A model generated the notes under the pieces. That model had not been told where the DNA came from and made no database searches. It saw nothing but the letters and a program-made list of their open reading frames with translations. Below are positions 1-6,664 of a stretch of 10,940 bases of DNA, piece after piece; within the stretch, counting starts at the first letter, position 1, and each line of letters begins with the position of its first letter. The position numbers and the translations under genes are program-made. The DNA comes from Lentisphaerota bacterium. Lineage in GTDB: Bacteria; Verrucomicrobiota; Lentisphaeria; Oligosphaerales; Oligosphaeraceae. The stretch covers positions 1-10,940 of the forward strand of contig JAAZIZ010000283.1 in assembly GCA_012800565.1 (NCBI GenBank). Direction: 5' to 3'.

Positions 1-92
1 AACTTTTTTGCAAACCGGGCAGGCGAGAAAAAGAAAATATCAATTTCTGATTCTTTGGGACTGTTGTTGGGGTAATTTATACTCCAGCTAAC

Positions 93-120
93 TTGAAACA
101 GGCGTATTCTGTGCTACATT
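93..120 (+). promoter_or_regulatory. Probable sigma-70-type promoter of the tRNA-Gln gene
   Basis: A TTGAAA box at 93-98 and a TACATT box at 115-120 are separated by 16 bases. Each differs from the consensus -35 and -10 hexamers at few positions. Transcription would start near 127, about a dozen bases before the mature tRNA 5' end, which suits a short 5' leader removed by RNase P. A second AT-rich stretch with TATACT at 79-84 lacks a well-placed -35 partner. The call rests on pattern and position only. Confidence 0.5.
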
Positions 121-139
121 AATAACTCGACAACGGAAC

Positions 140-213
140 TGCCCGATGGTGTAATGGTAGCACAACTGATTCTGGTTCAGTTTGTCTTGGTTCAAATCCA
201 GGTCGGGCAGCCA
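140..213 (+). tRNA. tRNA-Gln (anticodon CTG), CCA encoded
   Basis: The 74-nt sequence folds into a full cloverleaf. The acceptor stem is 140-146 (TGCCCGA) with 203-209 (TCGGGCA). The D stem is GTG 149-151 with CAC 161-163. The anticodon stem is 165-169 (ACTGA) with 177-181 (TCAGT), and its loop TTCTGGT places anticodon CTG at 172-174, reading the Gln codon CAG. The T stem is 186-190 with 198-202 around TTCAAAT. The U1-A72 first pair and discriminator G210 (position 73) are known identity features of bacterial tRNA-Gln. The 3' CCA is encoded at 211-213. The gene stands alone, with its own likely promoter and a terminator starting 9 bases downstream. Confidence 0.96.
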
Positions 214-221
214 ATACTTAA

Positions 222-262
222 AAGCCTCTTTGCAAGTCCCTGCAAAGGGGCTTTTTTATTTT
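222..262 (+). terminator. Intrinsic terminator of tRNA-Gln, possibly bidirectional
   Basis: A 13-bp stem pairs 222-234 with 241-253, with one T-G wobble and a 6-base loop (AGTCCC). A T-rich run (CTTTTTTATTTT) follows on the plus strand, a classic rho-independent terminator just after the tRNA. Read on the minus strand, the same hairpin is followed by TTTT and lies about 80 bases past the stop codon of the giant secreted-protein gene. It could therefore end both converging transcripts. The plus-strand role is strongly supported. The minus-strand role is inference, because its U-run is short. Confidence 0.88.
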
Positions 263-333
263 CCTGGGCTGTCGTAGGGCCAGGTCTTGTGCCGGTTCAA
301 GCCGAGATATTGGATAATTGCAGCCCGAGGCGG

Positions 334-3300
334 TTATTTCTGTTCGCTGTTGCTATACACAGGCAGCCAGAATGGTGCGGAGAGATTTCCGGCTCGGTCT
401 TTAGCCACGCAGCGGAACCACTGCAGGCCAGTGAATTTCTGCCGCAGGAGCTGTAAATCGGCAGTTGGATATGGCTCTGTCTGGGGGTAACTCTGGGTCC
501 ACAGGTCCTTGCCGTCCGGGGCTACTGCGGTGGCCTCCAGAGAGGCTACTCCACTGGCGTCAAACGCCAGCCATTTGAGCAAATCCGGCTTGTCCTGAGC
601 TTCAGGCAATCCGTGGATAAACAGGTCGTCCAGGGAAAGCATATCCCTATCAGCCGCTCTGCGCCGCCGGAACTGCAGGCTCTTGATATGCAGTTTGGAC
701 AAGTTGTCGCTGGTTATGCCGCAGTCCAGGAACATCTGCCGGACATTGAAGCTGAAATTCTGCCAAACCTGAGCCTGCCAGGTAAAAGTCTGCTGCCAAT
801 TCAATTCCGGGAGCCGGCGCCGGGGATTGCCCAGGGTAATGGTGTACTTCTTGTCATCTGTGGTTTCCAGCACCACCTGAACAATCATCTCTTCAGTAAC
901 TGTCTGCAGCCGCATTCTGAAAGACAGACAGGGGAAACGGTCGGGCTGCCAATCCACCGGCAGGGTCATAATGGCATTTCCCCGCTGCGCCGGGTAGGCC
1001 AGGAAAGGCGACTGCCCCAGCTGGTGCGAGATGCGCAGTTCGCCCTTGCGCTCCGGCGGTTCTGTGCCGAACACGACATCGTTAGTGCGATACCCCTCCC
1101 AGTTGTGACATACTTTGACACTGGTAGCGAAGTCCAGAGAATACCAGGACGGGCCGGTATGGTCAGCCGCATAATCCACTTTGATGGGTATGCTGTACTT
1201 CGGCAGGGCATTGCCGGCACCATCCAGCAGATTGTCGAGAGTGAAATCCAGGACATCGCCATCGCGGCTCTGAAAAATTGCATTGCGGAAGATGAAGGGA
1301 TAATTCAACTTCAGTACATCATTCTGCACCGAATGCACATACTCACTGCTCCAGGTGGGGATTTTCAGTTCGCGGCCCTGGAGCTGGAAATTGGCCTGGT
1401 CGATGCTCCAGGGTGCGCCGCCGGAAGACTTCAAGTCAATATGCAGGACCGTGCCGTTATGATTGGGGTCCTTTGACTCCACTATCTGGTGCTGGATTTG
1501 CAGCGGCTGGCGGTCAAGCAGGAACGGCACATCGCTCACTGCCGATTCCAGCCCCAGATTATCCACCGCCTTGAACAGCAGATGGCAGACGCCATCGGAC
1601 AAATTATCCAGAGCGGGGGTGATGGGCTGGCCGGGAGCATGCTTCTGCCAGGACACGGCCTCCTGTTCGGCCGGCGTCAGCTCCCAATACGGCCGGTCAA
1701 GAGCAAGCAATGCGGAAAAAACTGCGGCCACGCCGTCAGCATCTGCATATTCCGGGGTGCAGGTCAATTGCCCGGCTTCGCGGACCGCAGGTCCGAAGAC
1801 CAGGTCATCGAAGTGGATTTCACTGAACAGTCCGGTCTGATCGACTCCGCTTTGCGAACGCAGCTGGAAATAGTCCGGCAGGAAGCGCATGGTTGAATAG
1901 GGCTGGCGCACAAATGCGTCACTGATAATGCCCAGCCAGGTATGCCACTGCTGATCAAGGTGGAATTCTGGTGTCAGACGTACCCGCACAGTATCATGGC
2001 GCCGGTCTTCGGGAGACATCACGGCGGCGTGGTGATTGCTGAAGAACAGGCTGATATGGGCCATATCAGAAGCACGGTAACGGCATTGAAAGAGAGGATA
2101 TTGAGCCAGGGAAAAGTTCAGGCTGTGGGAGTGGCTCAGGCGTTCGGCAGAACCCAGGTTCTGGACTGACAAATAGCGTCCCTGGAGAGGGTCGCCGGCC
2201 ATTTCCCGCATCCGGGTGGTCTCCCGCGGGCGACGCTGGAAATCCTCGTAATTCAGGAAGAATGGAGTCAGGCCGGACAATTTTGTCAGGACTGGCGGGG
2301 CGTTTATGCGCCCCGGTGTGACAGGCAGACGCACTGTTTTCTCACCGGTGCCGGGATCGACAGTCAGGCAGAGTTCTCCTGCAGCCAGCGCTGCTGCCAG
2401 CGCGGCAGCAGGTGGCAGACGCAGCAGGATGCTCTCGCTGTTGTCGCGCTCATGCGCGATTTCCTGTCCGTCCAAGAGCACTTTTGCGCGGGCGAAACGC
2501 GGGTCTGGGTAAGGCGCGGTGGCGGTAAGGCGCACCGCCTCGGGCTCCTGCTTGTCCCAGGCCAAAGAGAACTCCACTTGTTCCGGCAGCTTAATCCAGA
2601 ACACGTCCTGGATCAGAGCTTGCCGGTCTTTCCGGAAGAGCAGACAGACATGATTAAGCCCCTCGCGTTCCCCGTCGAGCAGATGCTGCCGCAGTTCCCC
2701 GGCATTCTGGGTATGGCCCCAGAACTGCTCATTCCAGGGATAGCGCGCGTAAATGCTGACGCCATCGGGGATGGTAATCGGCGGCAAGGAATAATAGATC
2801 GGCTGGAGTCTCCGCAAGGCATAGCCATCGCCGGGGACATTGCCGGCAATGCCGCTGGTCTGGAAATCAAGCTGCTCTATCCCCAGGGCGTATACCGCCA
2901 CTCCTCGTCCGGCAGTGAGATTATCACCTTGGCGGAGTCGCGATGGTATCCAGGCGAAGACGTCCTGGAAGTCCCGGTGGTCCGGGGCGATATGGTCCAG
3001 TCCCGGGATATCGGTACTGCCGGTCATATCCCAGGTGCCGCGGGAGAACGTCGGTCCGCTGAGGTGATGGAAGTAGTTGTTTTTGGCCACCACCACGGCC
3101 TTTTCGCTCATCGGCCCGGTAATGTAACTGAAATTCAGGCGGGCCTGGCGGGTGCGCTTGGTCTGGAAAAACCAGCCTGCGGTATTTTCCAGCTGCGTCC
3201 CCGGCAGTTTGCTCTGCAGGAGCATCGCTCCACCGCCTAATTCATTGCGCAGAAAAAGCGCGGTGGCGTTCTGGGAAAACACGTTCAGAGTGCTCTGCCC

Positions 3301-6258
3301 CACCGGGTCGGACAGGGTCCAGTTTTCGGGCGCTAGGGTATCGACCGGCAGGGCGCCGATACGCACTTCAGAGAACGCTGCTGTCGCCGGGGTCTGAGCG
3401 GATTGCGCAGCAGCGCCCGGCTCCGGGGCATCTAAAGACAACACCTTGACCGGGAATTCTCTGGGGCGGACATCCTGGTAGGTTATTTTGATTTGCGCCA
3501 GGGTTATACTGTGGACAAAGGTCCAGATGCCCACCAGGCCCTGTTTGAGAGCATCCGGATCACGGGTCTCAAAGATTTTTTCGTCATCGAAATAGTACTC
3601 AAGCTTATCACCGATCAGCCGGACTTTGATATAGTACCAGGCACCGTGTATCGGGCGTCCTTCTGAAATCAAGGGATTGAGGACTTTCCGCACCATGCCC
3701 TTGCGGGTCCTGGGCACGAGATATGCATCGCTTTCGCCGATGACGCGGCCATTGCGGTAAAAGCGGCTCCAATTCTGGGAGCGGTTATGGTCCCATTCAG
3801 TACAGTTGAAGGAATAGCCGCTGGATGGAGTGGTGTCCGCGGCCATGATGGTGCAATTCAAGTTTCCGGCATCGCTGTAAAAACCGTGCCTGGTTCCGGC
3901 GTAGAATTCCAGGGTCATATCACCGGAGAATATCTGCTTGCGCCAGAATGCCCCCAATCCCTCCGGGGCCTCGCCGATCATGTGGGACCAGCTCGGGGTG
4001 CATTGGAAGCGGTTGATGATCTGCCAGTCCCCGCCGACGGCCAGCCAGCTGTAGGGCGATTCGTTGAAAAATTCATCAATGATGTTGCTGCGCGTCACTT
4101 TGCTGCGGGCCAGATCGGGAATTCCCAGCCCTCTGGTCATCACCCTGGTACCGCGCCTGGAGAGCGGGGTGGTCAGTCTTTCCCGCAGCACCGTCTTGTC
4201 GGCCAGGGTCACCCAGATTAAATATCCCTCGCAGTGCAATATGTAGAGCGGCTCCTGCCCTGCCGGAGCCGATGGTCCCAGCGGGCAGGAGCGCAGCACC
4301 GGCCCCTCCAAATCCGGTTCATTTACGGCCAGCCACAAGGTATTATCCTTGACGGTCAGGCTCAAAGGGCCGGTTTTTTCGCCATCCGGGACCGCGACCT
4401 GCACTTCGGAGCCGGGCTTGGCCGGCAGGCGCAAGGAAAAGTCCCCGAAAAAATCCCCTTTGTGCCAATAAGTGCCATCTCCTCCGGCAATCCACTGCCC
4501 TTCCGGCGAGGCCCAGTGGCGCATAAAATTATCGCTCTGGAAAATGGGATTTTTCTGTTCCTGCTCGGTGAAAATATTTCTCTGCCGCTTCAGGGTAATC
4601 TGGCTGAACTGCGCTTCACTGCCGCAGTCCAGCCAGATTCCGACTGCTCCGGCCGCCAGCGTAGCGGGCACTTCCCAGGCGGTCAGGAGCGTCCGGTCCA
4701 GCAGGAATCTCAGTCTGCCTGGTTCGCTGGCGTCCAGCATCAGCTGGAATTCCGGCGGCAGCTCGGGGATAGGGAACGACTCTAGTTCCTGCTCTGTGTC
4801 GGCATCGTTCTGCAGCAGCCTGGCGCGGCAGGCTCCTTGCTGGTTTTCGATGACGAAGCGGTAGTGCGGCTGCTGTCCCTGCCCGCAGCCGGCCAAGAGC
4901 CCCAGACGGAAATCGTTTCCCGCCGGTTTAGCCTGAAAGGAAAAGACTCCGGTAAGATTATGGGGACGCCCCAAGAGCAGATACTCCGGCTGTTTTTTGG
5001 CCTGAGCCTGCAGGCAGGTCTGGTCGTCTGGCGTGCCTGGGAGCAGAAGCCCGGGGTTCTGATAAAATCCGCCGCTGTGTTTCCAGGTCTGGAAACGGAT
5101 GTCTCCGACGGTGGTTAAATCAATATGATTGATGCTGCGCAACGCGACATCATCAAAACGGATTTCGGTATCGGTATTGGCATAAAAGCCGATCTTGCCT
5201 CCTGGCGGCAGGCTGTGCCTGACCCGGAACACTTCATAGCCGTCCAGATATGCGATAATCTGATCATCGACGACTTTAATACCCGGCTGATACCACTGCC
5301 GCTGATACAACGGCGTCTGCGCCCGGGCCAGATACGTCCGCTGCCCGGCCCGGCTGTGCCAGAGGCGGATTTCCCGGCAGGCCGGCTGCGGGCCGGCAAG
5401 CAGCAGCGTCAGGGCATAGAAATCCTCATTTGCCGGCTTCTCTGTATTTTCGTCTGCCGATGATTCATCTGAGCGGTAGAAGAAAACAATCCCTGCCTCG
5501 CCCTCATCCAGCTGCATTGAACCGGTCAAGTGATAATTGTCGAAGAACTCATAACCAGTGACAATGACTGCATGCTTGCCGCCGCCTTTAAGGGAATAGA
5601 AATTCGGGCTCTTGTCAGGCGTCAGGGGTGCCTGCGCAGTCCGGGCCAGATTGGTCTCTGGGCGGACCAGCGCTTCGGCCAGAGCAGTATGGATGCGCCA
5701 GCTGCCTGACTGCCGCACCCAGGGATAAAGCTGGTTGCTCGCGCTTTCCTCAATCATAAAATCCGTGCTGTAATCAACCCGCGGAACCGGCAGGAAGCGC
5801 GGTTCGCTGCTGTTCAGCCGGACATCCGGCGGAAAAAAAACCTTTGCGGGCAAGGCAAAAGGTGATGGCAGTACCGCGGAACAGGCATCATTCAGATACA
5901 GCGTCCAGTGGTCTTCCCGGAATTTCAGCAGTATCGGCAAGGAGGGGATGATTTTCCGGGGCGGGAAAGCAGCTGTCAGTTTAACCGGCAGTGGCGTCTC
6001 CTGAAAACCCACTTCGGGCAATATTGCCGCCTGCAGGCCGTCGGGGGTGATTTCCAGCCGCACTGCCTTTCCATCCTGCTGTGACTGGACGATGCAGGCC
6101 AGCGGGCTCTCCCCGTCCCAGACCGCAGCATATTGCAGATTCCCTTCCTGGCGGCGGCAAACCGCCGCCTCCCGCCAATCCGGGGGGATTTTTCCACTGG
6201 CAGCGAAAATGCTCACCGCCAGGGTTGACAGCCATAAAACCAGTAAACGCCAACTCAT
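334..6258 (-). CDS. Giant secreted multidomain protein (LamG-like, jelly-roll and Ig-like modules)
   Basis: This encodes about 1,974 residues. I chose the ATG at 6258 because it opens a clear signal peptide (MSWR, then hydrophobic LLVLWLSTLAVSIFA, likely cut near residue 20). The same frame stays open to 6384, but that extension has no signal peptide and lies in repeat DNA. No good Shine-Dalgarno site precedes the ATG. Modules in order, approximate residues: LamG/concanavalin-like units at 165-375, 378-560, 570-725 and 725-930, three of them opening with an acidic/aromatic stretch and an RSGSW- or GGDW-like turn and ending in VGIW- or IGFY-like strands; jelly-roll, carbohydrate-binding-like units at 960-1150, 1330-1490 and 1700-1886, the last two closing with FDDLVFG- or LDDLFIHG-like strands; Ig-like units at 1168-1316, 1496-1586, 1588-1696 and 1889-1974, the last ending with AKDRAGNLSAPF. 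About 22 cysteines are scattered along the mature chain. I see no catalytic motif, transmembrane anchor, PEP-CTERM or other sorting signal. Fold assignments come from recognised sequence texture, not a profile search. A surface or periplasmic glycan-binding or adhesive role is inference. Confidence 0.88.
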   Translation of the reverse strand: MSWRLLVLWLSTLAVSIFAASGKIPPDWREAAVCRRQEGNLQYAAVWDGESPLACIVQSQQDGKAVRLEITPDGLQAAILPEVGFQETPLPVKLTAAFPPRKIIPSLPILLKFREDHWTLYLNDACSAVLPSPFALPAKVFFPPDVRLNSSEPRFLPVPRVDYSTDFMIEESASNQLYPWVRQSGSWRIHTALAEALVRPETNLARTAQAPLTPDKSPNFYSLKGGGKHAVIVTGYEFFDNYHLTGSMQLDEGEAGIVFFYRSDESSADENTEKPANEDFYALTLLLAGPQPACREIRLWHSRAGQRTYLARAQTPLYQRQWYQPGIKVVDDQIIAYLDGYEVFRVRHSLPPGGKIGFYANTDTEIRFDDVALRSINHIDLTTVGDIRFQTWKHSGGFYQNPGLLLPGTPDDQTCLQAQAKKQPEYLLLGRPHNLTGVFSFQAKPAGNDFRLGLLAGCGQGQQPHYRFVIENQQGACRARLLQNDADTEQELESFPIPELPPEFQLMLDASEPGRLRFLLDRTLLTAWEVPATLAAGAVGIWLDCGSEAQFSQITLKRQRNIFTEQEQKNPIFQSDNFMRHWASPEGQWIAGGDGTYWHKGDFFGDFSLRLPAKPGSEVQVAVPDGEKTGPLSLTVKDNTLWLAVNEPDLEGPVLRSCPLGPSAPAGQEPLYILHCEGYLIWVTLADKTVLRERLTTPLSRRGTRVMTRGLGIPDLARSKVTRSNIIDEFFNESPYSWLAVGGDWQIINRFQCTPSWSHMIGEAPEGLGAFWRKQIFSGDMTLEFYAGTRHGFYSDAGNLNCTIMAADTTPSSGYSFNCTEWDHNRSQNWSRFYRNGRVIGESDAYLVPRTRKGMVRKVLNPLISEGRPIHGAWYYIKVRLIGDKLEYYFDDEKIFETRDPDALKQGLVGIWTFVHSITLAQIKITYQDVRPREFPVKVLSLDAPEPGAAAQSAQTPATAAFSEVRIGALPVDTLAPENWTLSDPVGQSTLNVFSQNATALFLRNELGGGAMLLQSKLPGTQLENTAGWFFQTKRTRQARLNFSYITGPMSEKAVVVAKNNYFHHLSGPTFSRGTWDMTGSTDIPGLDHIAPDHRDFQDVFAWIPSRLRQGDNLTAGRGVAVYALGIEQLDFQTSGIAGNVPGDGYALRRLQPIYYSLPPITIPDGVSIYARYPWNEQFWGHTQNAGELRQHLLDGEREGLNHVCLLFRKDRQALIQDVFWIKLPEQVEFSLAWDKQEPEAVRLTATAPYPDPRFARAKVLLDGQEIAHERDNSESILLRLPPAAALAAALAAGELCLTVDPGTGEKTVRLPVTPGRINAPPVLTKLSGLTPFFLNYEDFQRRPRETTRMREMAGDPLQGRYLSVQNLGSAERLSHSHSLNFSLAQYPLFQCRYRASDMAHISLFFSNHHAAVMSPEDRRHDTVRVRLTPEFHLDQQWHTWLGIISDAFVRQPYSTMRFLPDYFQLRSQSGVDQTGLFSEIHFDDLVFGPAVREAGQLTCTPEYADADGVAAVFSALLALDRPYWELTPAEQEAVSWQKHAPGQPITPALDNLSDGVCHLLFKAVDNLGLESAVSDVPFLLDRQPLQIQHQIVESKDPNHNGTVLHIDLKSSGGAPWSIDQANFQLQGRELKIPTWSSEYVHSVQNDVLKLNYPFIFRNAIFQSRDGDVLDFTLDNLLDGAGNALPKYSIPIKVDYAADHTGPSWYSLDFATSVKVCHNWEGYRTNDVVFGTEPPERKGELRISHQLGQSPFLAYPAQRGNAIMTLPVDWQPDRFPCLSFRMRLQTVTEEMIVQVVLETTDDKKYTITLGNPRRRLPELNWQQTFTWQAQVWQNFSFNVRQMFLDCGITSDNLSKLHIKSLQFRRRRAADRDMLSLDDLFIHGLPEAQDKPDLLKWLAFDASGVASLEATAVAPDGKDLWTQSYPQTEPYPTADLQLLRQKFTGLQWFRCVAKDRAGNLSAPFWLPVYSNSEQK

Positions 6259-6384
6259 ATTGATTAACCGGACAGGTTGAGTTATGCGGCTTAAAAGCCC
6301 CAATGGGGAGTGATATACCCAGGGCAACGCCTGAACCCGAGGGCGAAAGTCCTCCGGGAACAAGGCTGCGGGAGCAAGCTCCAA

Positions 6385-6455
6385 ATGCCCTTACGCCGTA
6401 TTTATGTCGCTTTGCGAGAAATTAGGTTGCGACGGGGACTGGATGCCCTTACGCC
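6385..6455. repeat. 13-bp direct repeat pair (ATGCCCTTACGCC)
   Basis: The exact 13-mer ATGCCCTTACGCC occurs at 6385-6397 and again at 6443-6455, offset by 58 bases. Between the copies lies a segment beginning near GTCGC (6406) and ending near GCGAC (about 6428-6433), which can pair as a short imperfect hairpin. A repeat of this length is not expected by chance in so short a spacer. It could be the flanking duplication of a small inserted element, or two units of a larger repeat. Confidence 0.6.
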
Positions 6456-6483
6456 ATGGGTAACCTGCAGGTCGTGCCCCGCC

Positions 6484-6538
6484 TTTCCCATTGTCCCATT
6501 GTCCCATCCATACGTCCCATACGTCCCATACCATCCCC
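6484..6538. repeat. Short tandem repeats with a GTCCCA (TGGGAC) core
   Basis: The plus strand reads as two copies of TTGTCCCA (6491-6506), then two copies of TACGTCCCA (6511-6528), flanked by partial units TTTCCCA and TACCATCCC. All share the GTCCCA core, or TGGGAC on the minus strand. The 8- and 9-base units look like two variants of one ancestral unit, each duplicated. The unit length is far too short for a CRISPR repeat and there are no spacers. Function is unknown; replication slippage or part of a dispersed intergenic element are both possible. Confidence 0.75.
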
Positions 6539-6554
6539 CGCGCCGGAGGCGCGG
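6538..6554. repeat. GC-rich perfect hairpin
   Basis: CCGCGCC at 6538-6544 pairs perfectly with GGCGCGG at 6548-6554 around a 3-base loop (GGA). It abuts the tandem repeats directly. No T-run follows on either strand, so it is not a standard intrinsic terminator. It could stabilise the 3' end of the fusion-enzyme transcript or be part of a palindromic element. Confidence 0.6.
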
Positions 6555-6605
6555 CACCTGGGGCGGGCCGCCTGCCCTGGGTACGGGGCACCCCCAATTA
6601 CCCAA

Positions 6606-6618
6606 GCCCTGCCAGGGC
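6606..6618. repeat. Short inverted repeat downstream of the fusion-enzyme gene
   Basis: GCCCT at 6606-6610 pairs with AGGGC at 6614-6618 around GCC. It lies about 47 bases past the stop codon of the kinase/nucleotidyltransferase gene (stop at 6665-6667). The stem is short and no U-tract follows on the minus strand (the next bases are TTGGGTAATTGG), so a role in transcription termination is weakly supported. Confidence 0.35.
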
Positions 6619-6664
6619 GCAACATAAGCCTGAATACAACATTATAACGTCTGGCGGCCAATGC

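Larger units (their letters stand above)
6259..6664. other. Gene-free spacer with a mosaic of repeats and hairpins
   Basis: These 406 bases separate the fusion-enzyme gene from the giant gene, both on the minus strand. I see no credible gene. Short open frames cross it on both strands, but their translations are low-complexity (Tyr-Val-Pro or Gly-Arg-Met repeats) and come from the tandem repeats. The spacer contains a 13-bp direct repeat, tandem TGGGAC-core units and several GC-rich hairpins, each listed separately. The composition changes sharply compared with the flanking genes. It must also contain the 5' leader of the giant gene and the 3' end of the fusion-enzyme transcript, but I could not identify a convincing promoter or U-tract terminator. 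It may be a dispersed intergenic element of this genome, which is inference. Confidence 0.7.

Noticed and set aside
140..262. tRNA-Gln 3' end as an integration site for a mobile element
   Set aside because: I found no repeat of the tRNA 3' end elsewhere in the window and no integrase gene. The terminator directly follows the intact tRNA.
613..1476. Plus-strand open frame of 287 codons opposite the 3' part of the giant gene
   Set aside because: It is antisense to a well-supported reading frame with continuous beta-sandwich-like protein texture. No domain is recognisable in the plus-strand translation.
6259..6384. Upstream extension of the giant gene to an ATG at 6384, giving 42 more residues
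   Set aside because: The extension would bury the signal peptide inside the protein, and its DNA belongs to the repeat-rich spacer. The ATG at 6258 opens directly with a typical signal sequence.
6484..6538. CRISPR-like array
   Set aside because: Units are only 8-9 bases, directly adjoining, with no spacers and no cas gene nearby.
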